A stretch of 64,000 nucleotides of DNA from Morinoia aosen (Eukaryota > Arthropoda > Malacostraca > Amphipoda > Talitridae). The DNA lies in assembly GCA_030386875.1 (NCBI GenBank), contig CM059562.1, positions 65,594,201 to 65,658,200 on the forward strand. Direction: 5' to 3'. The notes under the pieces were generated by a model, which searched no databases, was not told where the DNA came from, and was given only the letters and a program-made list of their open reading frames with translations. Shown here piece by piece: positions 23,886-35,915 of the stretch (its first letter is position 1; the number at the start of each line of letters is the position of its first letter). Both the position numbers and the translations under genes were made by a program.

Positions 23886-26800
23886 AAATACCATCGTACA
23901 AATAGCAGAGCAAAAAAGCTACTTATGTCTCTACTAAAAAATTCAGCAGACAAATCCATCTATTATTTGCAAAACAAACCCCTGAAACTTCCTCAGGAAT
24001 TACATTTCTTGAAATTTATTCAAGTTTTGATGCGATAACAATAATGGAAGCTGCGTCGAATTACTTAGTGCTCCGGACAGAGTAAGCATCCTGCTTCATG
24101 GCCACAGAAACCCATTAAGATGACGCTATCAAACTGCAGGCCTAATTAGGGAAGTCTGTGAATGCCATTGAATGCAATTAATCAGCTGGTGCTATTCTGA
24201 AACACAGGCTTTGTCGTCCGATGCTATTGGTTCCATTTGAAAACAAAAGGGAGATAATTCGGTGATGCTTGGTACAGATATTAATGTCACTTTGAATGTG
24301 ATGATAATTATGAAGGCAGAACGATAAACCCAAAAGCCATTCTGATGTTTTCTGCAGTCATAAATGTGACTTCGTGCCGCCTGAGGTAAGCGGTAAAGAT
24401 ATTGAAAGCAGTTTCTCTTTTCACGCAACATACGCCTTCTTTTGCGGTTCCGTAAAGCGAGTTTTCCCGTGCCAATTACAGGATGGCAACCAACGTCTAT
24501 TTGATCGCTCAAACGAAACTGGGGTTTCAAAGCAAACTCAGCAGCATTTCACAACCTAATTATCTAAGAAAGAGGAAAGTTTCATGTAGAAGCATGATTA
24601 AAGCACGGTAACTTTAAAATCTCACAGAATATTATCAGATAAAAAAGGAAGTGATTAATTAAAGAAACACATATTGTCTCCCGATATGTGTGTTTGTGCC
24701 CTGATAACGAAGAAAATAAGATGTTGAAGTCAACAGCCCTTGGAGAGGTAACAAGTGCAGTAAAAATGAGATTCAGATGAAGGAATCGAAACATGGTATA
24801 ACAATGGTACACTCTCAAAATAATTATTTTTTATAATTAAGAAACTATTAATTGAGTGGTTCATGTATGCATGAATGAAAACAATTGAAGAATTTACACA
24901 TGATACGAATACACAAGGCTTAGTAAGAATAGTTCTCAGTCATTTAGTTCCTATAGCTTAGGAAATACTATAGAATAATGCAACTGTAGGTTATCATAAA
25001 GTTTTCTTAATGGTGCCTTAATTGAGGTTGAAAAGAAAAGAGTGAAATGTAAACCTAAAGTCACCAGTGTAAATCAATTCGTTGCGTAAAACGTTTCGGA
25101 AACTACCTCCAACCCCAGTTAGTCAATGTGAAAGCGTTTTAGGGCAAAATCAGTAACTTCCTAAAATGGCAGCATCCTATAAAAACAGGTTTAAATAAAA
25201 ACAAACAGAGGATACAAACTGTCAGCACCATTCTAAGTTCACCCTCTTCAAAATACGTAGGACTCTAAAGTGAGCAAATGATAATCTTAGAGCCAGAGGC
25301 ACAGTTCTATTCATGTGCGCGGACAACACGGTTTGATATCCTAGCGGATAAGTAGAAGAGTGAGGCGGTTGTGTTAAAAGTCATTTGTTCTCCTGGCTCA
25401 CTCAACGGTGTTAAGCTATCGCAGCGTGAAATAGCAATGTAATCACATCAGCGAAGGCTGATGTACGAGTGCGCTGTTCTCAATCGAGCTTATAAACAAA
25501 GGATTTAGACATTCTTTGAGGAAGCACCACTTTGTTGTAAAAAAGGAATCAACTTTGAGTAAATTGACGCTTTTAATCATTTTCAAAACCTTGTTAAGCG
25601 TTAGTTGCTAGCGTTACAATATTTGCATTGTGAATGTAAATGTTCAATTAAATTGTCTGTAAAACTCATTTTACAGCAACAGATCTCCTTTCTACGTTGC
25701 TCACACTCATGTGGAAAGAATTCTAGATAAGGAATGTTATATGTGAAAGAAAATCGTTTGTATTCGGTTTTTGTCAATAGAAAACGAATGGGACTTGAAT
25801 ACTACGGCAGGGAAAGTAAAGTCTTCAGCAAAAGCCCACAATTCAGTCATTAGGATTTTATTTCACAGAGTGATAACTAATCCTGCTGGTCAAATACACC
25901 TTGACATTTGTTTTTTTTTTGCGTTCGGAAATTCTGCGAAGACGTTCGAGGAAAAAAGTTGTAAAGAAATTTCCAATAACGAACGCAAAATGCACCATAT
26001 CGCCTGCAGAAAGTGTCTGCCAATATCTTCTGAGCAGGGTATATATTATTCGTAATTTAATGCATACGCTTTCTTTCATCTTTTTCCATCGTTTTACATC
26101 AAAAACCATGAGTGTAGGGAAAACATATTTAACACTTGAAAACATCTGGGCAGACCACCTATAGAAAATACAGAATCGTGTGTATTTATGAAAAGATAGT
26201 GTTTTCACACTTTTATTCACTTCAATTGTTTAAAAATTTTCCAATTTTAACTTTAAATGTGCAAAAAATAAAAAATACTTTTTTGTATTAGAAAATTTAA
26301 TGTTCCATGGAAGACCTTGACTCATAGTAAATCGTCATTTACTTGCATTGCTTTAATCATCACCTGTCGATTAACCAACGCATGTTTTCACTCTCTAATA
26401 CTTGTAAGTTTTTAAAGAAAAGCAAAACTAACGTGAGAACTCCCTGTGGAATATTAATACCAAGAATAAAAACACATGAAAGTCTTTTGTTTCAACTCTG
26501 AGGAAAACATTCAAGCAAAACATAGTTGCTTCAAAACATTTAGAAAATTGATATTTGGCACATTTTCAGCGTAGGAAAACCCTTTAGATGCGTTGTATTG
26601 ATTTCTAGCAAGAGTACTTTGGAAGAGATGAGAGCCATTAGCGGTATAGGTAAGCAAAAAATTGTGAGCTCTCGTCGCGGAACTTTAATGACGGCACTTT
26701 GTATGCAAAACATTTTCAAATTAAACTAGAACTTTGTCACCTGAGACTAAGTCATAGGCATACTGCTAAAAAACAGGTACTTGATGTGCTTTGTCATTAA

Positions 26801-27272
26801 GTCCTGATTCTTAGAATTTTTTGTTCATTTATACGTAGAATTGGCAGATACATGAAAAACTTCAACGTTCAATATTTTTCTTTTGCAGCACAAGGAAACG
26901 TCAAATGAAAATATTAACAGGGTTCATTAACAACCCAAAACACATTTTTTGATGTGCTGATAGCACAATAGACCTGGACGTTCATTTGATTCGATCACCT
27001 TGTATGAATTCTTAATGAAAATGCGAATTCCTTGGATTCGAAAAATGGAAAGCAATTTCAAAGAGTTAGCAGTCTCATTTTTTCGTAGAAACGAAACAAG
27101 CCTTGCAACTTGGGCTCCAAAACGGGTTATATCATCCACTCGTCATGTAAGACGGACAGGTTTTTGTTCTAGAAATTCCATGATTAGCATGAGAAAGCAG
27201 CTGCTTAGCTTTACATACATTCATACATATACCGGGCTTATCCTCCCTATGGGAGGGTAGCCGACAGCAGGC

Positions 27273-27342
27273 CAGCTTTACCAAATATATATATATAATA
27301 TTTATATATTATATATAAATATTTGCTCAGCTTTACCAAATA
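27273..27342. repeat. AT-rich palindromic tract between 15-bp direct repeats
   Basis: CAGCTTTACCAAATA occurs at 27273-27287 and 27328-27342. Between them lies an almost pure A/T tract built of ATATAT and its near-inverse. A short hairpin (CCTCCC-TAT-GGGAGG, 27242-27256) lies just to the left. This may be a microsatellite expansion inside a small duplication. Confidence 0.7.
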
Positions 27343-27669
27343 AAAATACATAGATTCACTTCATTCGTTATATGCTTAAAAAACTTTCCATGAAAATGCA
27401 AAATATATTGGCATGACCCATCAGGCTCTCCATGATTCGACACCAATACAAATCACACCATATAAATATCACATACAACTCACCATGCACGTAAAACTGC
27501 AAGTGGTTAACGTTTCTTTACTAAATATATCTACATTGCATTCATCGGTTAGTAAAAAGAATTCTCGAATTCCCCATGTCCTCTCATGTCCATGGATCAT
27601 TGTCAATGAAAATTGCTGTGCTGGACGATGAGAGTATCAAACTTAGCGCGTACGGATCGTAAAATTTAC

Positions 27670-27789
27670 CTTTGTGTGCGGCCCGCAGTCGTCCTCAGGG
27701 AGGCCGGCCAGGCACTCGCAGGAGTAGCTGTTGCCTTTGTCCACGCAAACTCTGCTCTGGGGGCACGGGTCGGGTCTGCACATGTCCAC
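27670..27789 (-). CDS. Exon a: EGF-like domain of a transmembrane EGF-repeat protein
   Basis: This 120-bp exon encodes 40 residues forming one complete EGF-like domain with the six-cysteine pattern C-x4-C-x5-C-x8-C-x-C-x8-C, starting VDMCRPDPC. The 3' splice site reads TTGCCAG and the donor is AAAG|GTAAAT, so both ends are phase 0. The stretch CVDKGNSYSCEC fits the Asp/Asn beta-hydroxylation consensus C-x-[DN]-x4-[FY]-x-C-x-C. A VD before the first cysteine is only a partial calcium-binding EGF signature. The exon is clearly richer in G+C than the surrounding intron. It splices in frame to the EGF exon about 4.1 kb downstream. It is the most 5' exon I can recognise, so earlier exons (more EGF repeats and a signal peptide) must lie upstream, possibly outside the window. 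The family is secure; the gene identity is not. Confidence 0.88.
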
Positions 27790-27794
27790 CTGGC

Positions 27795-28145
27795 AACATA
27801 TAATACCATTTATTATTTGAAACAATATATGCCAATACAGCTGAAATATATGATACCATTTATAATTTGCTACGATATATGCCAGCGCAGTTGAAAGATA
27901 TAAAACGATTTATAATTTGCAATGACGTATACCAATGCAGCTGAAATATGTAATACCATTCATAATTTGAAGCGACTTATGCCAGTGGAGTTGAAAGATA
28001 TATACAATTTATAATTTGCTACGACGTATACTAATGCAGTTAAAATACATAGAACCATTTTTAATTCGGAACGACATATACCAAAGCAGTTAAAAGATAA
28101 AATACCATTTACAAGTTTGAAAGGAAATATACCAATGCAGTTGAC
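27795..28145. repeat. 50-bp minisatellite abutting the exon a splice acceptor
   Basis: The motif ATTTATAATTTG or a variant recurs at 27808, 27858, 27908, 27958, 28007, 28057 and 28107, a period of 49-50 bp and seven copies. The first four units alternate between CAGCTGAAATAT and AGTTGAAAGATAT types, giving a 100-bp higher-order repeat. On the minus strand the first unit runs straight into the real acceptor of exon a. Confidence 0.85.
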
Positions 28146-31100
28146 CAGCGTAGACTAGAGGTTGTTGAAAATATTTTGATCGAGGTCATTGAAACCGTCG
28201 TAACGAGTGTAATCGTTTTGAAAAAAGCTGGCCGGGATATCTTGAGCTTGCATTTCTAACGAGCCCTTCAATGATGGTGGCAATTTCGAACGGCAGCGAG
28301 TTGTTTTCACTCAGAGTCTTATTATAACTTCAAGCAAGGAATTAAAATCAACAAGACCTGCTCGTAAAGGTCTCACTAAGGATATCCATGAAGGAAGAAT
28401 GCACTTCCAAGAAACTCGTAAAACTGAAATGATGAAGAGTGGCCCAAACTTTTCATACTTAAAATTCTTCAACAAGCTCTCGTTGTTGTTTATTACGGCC
28501 ATGTTTCGTATTAAGAGGACTCGACTTTGCTGAGGATGTAAAATAAAGAAAGTTCTTAGTTTTAGAAACAACTTGATTGAAGACATCAAGAAGTCAGCAA
28601 CTCTCATCGGAATGGGTCAAGTATTTTCTAGCCCACGATATAAATTTTTCTTTTCCTGCTTGTGAAAGTCGTTCTGGTAGTGCAGTGTAGGAGTAACATG
28701 TTTTATAAGAAAAACTCTGTAAACATATGAGTTTTCTCTATGAAAACCGATAAAATTACAGATGAGCAAAAATTAATTGCTCGCAGAAAGAACTCGTGAA
28801 ATGTTATTTCACGCACCTAGCTTGCATAGAAATGCGCTGAACTTAAAATGATCAGTTTCAGGTGTACATTCCTAATTATTTTTCTAAAGCTCATGATGGC
28901 TGATCACACCAGGCAGAAACTTCGCATTTCGGGGCGAAAGTCGACGTCTTCCTTCATTTGTACTCAGTAAGGCATCCAGCAGACGTGTTATGGAGAGCTT
29001 CCTGGGTTGAGCTCCAATTTATAGGCAAATCAGACCTCGTATAGCGTACAAGGGTCTTGAGCGCTCGGAGGAGCGTCTTATGCAAAGAAGCACGGCCACT
29101 GACACAGCCATGTCACAAGGTTGACAGATATACGAGCTCCACAGGCGCCACTGACACCACAAACCGTAGCGAAAAACGCGAGCCCAACCAGGGAAATACA
29201 GGGTGTCGCTAGCGCCTGAGGGCTGTAGGAACGACAAAGACGACAAAAATCCCCTAGAAGGGGAACGGAGAGATGTTGTACAAATCATCTGGTGAAAGAC
29301 GGCGATGTCAGCGAGCCAAGAATTCGAGGCATCTCAACTTCACGCTCCGCAAGAATGAAAATTCAAATTAGTGCTTTCAAAAAGAATTCAGTTGAATTTG
29401 AAAAATCTTTTGTGAATTATTTAGGCTGCTGTTAACGTGAACACTGAAATGAAGTATCCAGTAGAAAGCATCGTGATTGAACTAGATTCATTATGTGTAA
29501 GCCTTCGTACTCTCGTTTAAGCATTGTACGGTATATCTGTATGATCTTAACACGTGTTTTATATATACACATCGTTGGACAGCAACTAGTACGTAGGAAA
29601 TCGATTCAAAAAATCCAAGAGGAGGCTGCACTCACTTTAAAATTTCGAGATTCGAGGGAAGTTCGTGAAAGTTTGAAGGTATCGGAGATAATGAAGTATT
29701 ATAAATTTCAAGCTGATATTTCGACAAATGAGAGATTCATTAAAATTTGTTTACTGGCGCTCTCGCTTACTTAAGCAATAACTTCGAACAAATGATACAC
29801 CTGCTAATGCGCACTAACACTGAAAAAGTGATACGCATATAACAAAATATAGCATCCTACAACATGTAGCATCACATTGTTTATTACTCTGCATATTTGA
29901 GTATAAAAATCAGATCTGATAAAAGAAGACCCTTCCGTTTAGTGACTTTCAACAAACAGAAAAAATTATGCAGTTTCCATTATGATCACACAATATTGTC
30001 CCACATCCCGGCGACCGTATATTCGCTACACCAAAGCAGAACGCAAAGAAACGTCTTCAATGGCAACATGCCGAAACCTTCGGATGGCTCCAGCCCAGCC
30101 GAGCATTCTATTGTTGAGTTCTGACGCATTTTACGACAAGGCATCAGGTCATCGTCAACTCAATACTGCGGAACACGGATGACAGCTCAGACGACTAGTC
30201 GTTACGTTCGCGGCATCTAAATTGAGCTTGTGTCGCGGCCCACTTTTTCGTTTTCGATTTCAAAAATGTCCAGGGAGAGGAGGTAGAAAGACCGAAATAA
30301 TCAATGGAATCATATTTCAAGCCCACAGATTAATCTGAGTGCATCAGGAAAGGGATTTCCGAAGTGTGTATCCAGAGCCTTTTTATTTTGAAGTTTTGAG
30401 CATACAAAACCTGACACAAAATTAATTCCCAGATATATGAAAAGATTGTGTTAGAGCAAGTATTACCAATCATAGCCTGATAATAGGCATCAGCGTCGCT
30501 GGCTATTACTGCGGAAGCAAAAGAATAAATGTAAATGTTGAAGCAGTACTCAGGTGCATTTCCTGTTTCTCTGGAAGAAAATCTTAATGTTAGAGATGAA
30601 TTTCAGAAACTTTCTTCCTCGAAGAATAACGATACTTCAAATTCAATGGATTCAATCTTATCAACTATCAAGCCTAATTGGTGTTGTCCAAGCAGGTTCA
30701 CCCCAGTAACACTTAGGTGATAGGCTTTTATTTTTGGTAATTTCCTTGTTAATAATCTTTTACATTCTTTTTTTACTATGCTAGTCAGGGATTTACCCAA
30801 AAGGAACTCCAAATTCTCTTTCGCTTCATTATTTAATTTTATTGGAAAAACTCCTAAAGTGAACAGTTTCCTGTGCATGGAACAAATTTGGAGCTTGAAT
30901 GCGAGTCAATAAACACATATTTAGACACACGTCGGTGTCGTAAGTGAACTGAGAAATTTCAAAGCATAATTAAATTATGTTCCTTATATTCTTCACAGTA
31001 ATTTATTGTTACCTAAAAAAAATTATTCCCATCAACAATCACTGAAAATCGTGAAATGTGTGAGTGATATCAGCAACGATAAGTGTACGTCAATCGTTTC

Positions 31101-32225
31101 GAGAGAAATGAAAGTGTTCCTGCTTCATTTTCTCTAATAAACTATTTCGAAATGTTTAAGATTGGAAATTTTTCAGATTACTGGCGAGCTTTCGAGACAT
31201 TTTATTCATTTAATGCATACCCTTCTTATTAAATTATCTGTTAGCGTGAAATTATGTAAACTTCTCTAAAATTTAAAATTTGAGTTACTGAACGCATTTT
31301 TTAACTGCTGTTTTCTGACGCATAATTCCAGGTTCATTGCCTTTATTTTCTGCTCACTTCAGCTTCTTCACATCATGCAAAAGAATGGCCAGCCATACTT
31401 GTAGCACAGCCTACTCAGGCCTACTTATGGTAGGAAGCATAACAGCATTCCAAGTTGGCTTAGAAGTTCGTTATGAAAGCACAGGTCTCTTGATGAGACG
31501 TCATCCACTATTACTATTTACACTACGCTTTCTAAATTCGTTTTATGATAAAATTAGGCACTTTTATTTATTATTGCATTTGTTTTCGCAGCAATATATT
31601 TATATTCCACATTTTAGACTCATTTTACCCACAAAAATGTTACATGGTTTCAATATGCTTGATTTTGACACGTAGACATAAGACGTTGAATATTTTGCAT
31701 ACCCTGAGTCTTGAATGTTATTGTAATCCTCGCTGTTGCAGCTCATAAATAACCAAAGACATCCGCTTTTTATGCCACTGAAACCGCTAGATGAAAATAT
31801 TCTCCAAAGTGCTGTGTGCGAAACCTAAATGGTCCACAAATTTCTTGAGTTTGTTTATGATCACGAAATAAAAACAATTTTTACTAAGTTATGATTTTTA
31901 TCTTAAATGACTCTGATTTTCGATAATCTGGAGTCTTCAGATGTACGGTAACCAAAGGGGTCTTCCAGCCAATTACGTTTTCCTAACTCAGGCAAATAAA
32001 TTCCAATTAGAGACAGGGTGAAAAAAATATTTGATCCCAGCATTCTCTTATCATCAATAATTCAAAGTTTCGAGTGAAATTAAAAATCAAGCTGCCCTAC
32101 AAACCTAGTGATTTTTCATGAATAGACGTACAATATAAAATGCTGTTGATCATAGATAGAACGATAGAGAAATGCAAAGAAATCATCAGTTAACTGAATA
32201 TACGAGTATACGGCATTTAGGATTT

Positions 32226-32288
32226 GAAGTATGACAATCACAGTATGACATTTACTCCCGGTATTGAAGTATGACATTTACTCCCGGT
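32226..32288. repeat. 26-bp tandem duplication
   Basis: AGTATGACATTTACTCCCGG occurs at 32242 and 32268 (period 26 bp). A partial copy (GAAGTATGACA) precedes it at about 32226. Confidence 0.85.
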
Positions 32289-34816
32289 AGATCAGCATGC
32301 TGGATAGTTATCAGTTAATTTCATTACATTGCTGAGCTTTAGTATTTATCGTACTGTAATAAAAGTTAAAGTATATTTCTTTGAAGTGCTATTCAATTTG
32401 AAATACTTTTAACGTAACCTATAATTGGAAACGATTCGGACTGCAACTCACGAGCCAATGTTATGTCCCTCTCCACTGACGCTGTATTCGCTGTGCGTGA
32501 GAGCTTTTTTCCCTTAGGCTGTACAATTGAAAAGAATATGATGATATTCACACTAACTCATATTTTACAAAGGAGGACTTACTCTATGTCTAACGGAAAG
32601 TAACGTAACTATAGTCTCAGAAAACCATGCATCTGGGATGTTATTGTTCACAGAGGATCTAAATACATCACTGTTCTATAGTTCTTTCTAGTTCAGGAAT
32701 CAGTAATTCCCCCCTTGTCGGATAAATACAAATAATGTATCACCAAAGACAACCCGTAAAATTTTTCCATTCATTCGAGGAAAGTTAACCCAATTGTGCG
32801 TGAAATTTATGCGTAATAATAGCTGCAGTTCGTAACTCTGTCAGCCAATCAAGAGACGAAGCAAAGAGTTGGCTTCACCATGGAAGGAAAAGTTTTTCTT
32901 GGATGTCTAAAGTATGTTTTGCTTTGATCAGTCTGATATGCTCTTTAGGATGCGGTTATCTTGCAGCTGAAACAAATGTTTCGTTCATTACATCCATATA
33001 TAGTCGACCGCGTGTACCGTATTTGTTGCTAAGCGTTTTAGAAAAGCGCTCTCATTTTCAGCTTTTGAAGTCAAAGGGTGATGAGACTCGTGAAAGTAGT
33101 TAGATAGAAAGAAAGCTCGAATTTGAACATTTTCGTTAAATTGTTCACATGATGTACGTTGCTAAAGAAATGATTAATTAAATGGCAATAACTACTGCAT
33201 TTGAGTTACCAACATACAACAAGTAACTGGTTCTCGTTTTGTATCAATACACTTTAGCAGCAATATCTTTGTCAGCTTTTTTTATTCGAAGGTAAAAAAA
33301 TTACGCCTCTTCTTGAAATAGTTGATTGCGCCTGAAAGACATCTTTAAAAAAGCAACACTGTGCGCCCATTACTGAATTAGAGGGCTGCATTGAATCATT
33401 AAGGATTGTGCTCTAGCCCAAATATGTTTCATTAAATCTCAATTAAACTCAGAAGCTTCAGAGAAGTACCTTGCTTATCCGCTCTATTTTTAAGTTATTT
33501 TCAGAATTTTTTTGAAGTTCACGGCCGCTCTTTCAGTTATTGTAGAGTACCTTTTCTTTCCAGTTGTCTTTTATAAATAACTTCTTTCGTTTCCAGGATT
33601 TTACTTGCTTCTTGACAGACATAGCCAGAAAATGAAATATAGAGATATTTTTGAAATACAATGAAGAATAAACTGTATACTTTTTGCAAATATTAGACAT
33701 TGGGACTCGTTACCAGAATTTGCTTCCATACAAAGTATAACATATCCCTGTATTGAATTGAGAATTCTGAGGCACCCTGAATTTCTTATTTCTTGTCACA
33801 CATAATTTCATAAGAGAATCAGAAGGCTTTTCATATAAGATGTGATTAAGCTCCTTTGCTCATGGTCAATCTCATATGTACGCAGAAGTATGCTGGTAGT
33901 CCAGAAAATTTTTCACTTGGAAAAATATTCTCCATTGTAACCGTACGTACCATTATTATACTCCTCGCTTGCTGTGCTGTTTAATACGACGTAGAAAGAC
34001 CTGAAAATGAAGAGAGAGAGGGAATGCTTTGATGGTCGCTCGAGAGCTCGCATCGCTCGCAGCAACACCTGGACCTGCAATGAAGCTGATGATGACAATC
34101 GAGGCTGAAATTTATGCTCACCAACGCGCCATGTCGTTTGATGTCAAATTCCCACTTCTCGTTTGCCATACGGGGTCTCGCGTCTCGGCTCGGATTTTCT
34201 ATCGAGCTCAAATACTCACTTGATGATATTAAAATCTAATATAGGACGGATAAGAGATGATTCACTAAGAAAACTTCAAAACTGAAGTTCAAAATTAGCT
34301 ATAGTTATTTAGGTTACATCGTAAAATTTGTTATTCTATATGTGGTAGGAAGTCGTTTAATCTTTATAACATAATTTAAACAATTTACAAATTAGGCAAC
34401 CATAGAAAATTTACATGGCCAGAAAACACATTCAAAAAGTTTTCTTTCGGATTTACTTCGTGAATTTTGGAACATGGTTCTGTCAGTCTTCTTTCACGTA
34501 CTAATATTCCATAGAGCGATTTGCAATAGAAACAATTATGCCAACATGACCGAAAAAGCTGCAAATTCATTGGAAAGATTCGGAAAAAATACTTGCGAAA
34601 TTTAATAAATTTGTATTCGTTTGTGGCTCTTTCAGCATGGTCAATGGAAGGTAGGGCTTGCGGAATTTAGGGATTTGAGAATGTCAAAACCAAACCATGA
34701 AGACCATGCGTCACTTGTGCATGACGCAAACCACCCGTTCCCAGACATTCGTCGTACCTCACGACGGCTTTGGGCAGGGATACGGACATTGAATTCAAAT
34801 GAATTTAACGCGGAGT

Positions 34817-34866
34817 AATCAAACATCAATTGACATAAGTAATCAAACATCCATTGACAAAAGTTT
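34817..34866. repeat. 24-bp tandem duplication
   Basis: AGTAATCAAACATCAATTGA and AGTAATCAAACATCCATTGA lie 24 bp apart with one difference. Confidence 0.85.
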
Positions 34867-35804
34867 TACTATGCAGAAGCTTCTTAGTCAAATAAACTCA
34901 GTAATCTGTTTGTAATCTGTGTGTGTGAGCAATTAGATTTGAGAAAAGATTTAAATGTCCTCAGGTAGGTGCTGTAGAGCCTTCTGAAAAACAAGATGAA
35001 GTTCTTTTCAAGTCGTAGCATAGAGCGGGAAAGATCAAATTAAAGCCGTCAGACCCTGTTACCTTGGGGAATCGCAGAGAAGCAATTGAATACATTCTGC
35101 AAAAAAATAATTTTTGGGATTCAGGGACCGCGACCACAGAAAGAAATTGTTAGCAGGTCGGAGGATTTTTCTGGTTCAGAAATGAAAAGTTCGTGTACGA
35201 TTCTAGTGAAACTTGACCGCTTGGAACAAACAACGACTTACGCACAGCGAAAACAATATATTGTAAAATTAAAACAACCTGACGAGGCATCAGCTCACCG
35301 AATGCCAATCTCCCGTCCGTTGAGAATAATCATTCTCCGAAATTTTTTCGTAAGGCCGTTCGATGCTGGTGAAACAGATGTACAGAATTTTAATCCCATT
35401 TGCAATTAAGACTTTTGAACAGGTGCTAGCTCTGAATAGCATTTTAAGGGAAGATATTTCTAAGTATGCGAGTGGTTCAAAATCTGTATCTAATGCAAAA
35501 CATGACAGCTATCAGTTCTCTTGAAATGTATATGAAGCAATTCTCTCAAGCAAAGTATACCAGCACTATTTTTCCAAATTTTCATTTTTTCCAAGATTAT
35601 TTTACGTCACATCCATAGATTATATCCTACCAACTTTTTGTAACAACATCCGCAATTAAACCATCACAATTTTTTCTAAAGTTTTCAGAGATAAGGGAAT
35701 CCTCACATTTGAATGAAGAGAGCGAAATGCATTTGTGAAACTGGAAACCGCAACAGCACCATTATGAATACCTAACGGTAACTCAATAGAAGTCATTAAA
35801 CTGA

Positions 35805-35915
35805 TAAATAGCAGCTTTTAATTATTAATTAAAACAAAGCTTTAAATAACGAATTAAAGCATAGCTGTAAATAATAAATTAAAATGATGCTCTAAACAAT
35901 TAATTGAAACAGGTC
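35805..35915. repeat. Degenerate AT-rich tandem repeat, about four copies
   Basis: A 26-29-bp unit of the form AATTAAAACAAAGCTTTAAA recurs four times with drift (..GCAGCTTTTAATT, ..AAAGCTTTAAAT, ..ATAGCTGTAAAT, ..GATGCTCTAAAC). Confidence 0.65.

Larger units (their letters stand above)
23600..27669 (-). other. Intron between the two EGF exons
   Basis: 4.1 kb GT-AG intron. It holds a 77-bp tandem repeat near exon b and an AT-palindrome between short direct repeats near 27.3 kb. Several overlapping open frames at 25.77-26.22 kb on both strands show no recognisable domain. Confidence 0.7.

Noticed and set aside
25771-26220. Overlapping 94-, 87- and 120-codon frames on both strands
   Set aside because: Mutually overlapping, low similarity to any family, inside an intron; treated as chance.
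27613-27894. 93-codon plus-strand frame over the EGF exon
   Set aside because: Antisense shadow of exon a; the minus strand has the cysteine pattern and splice sites.
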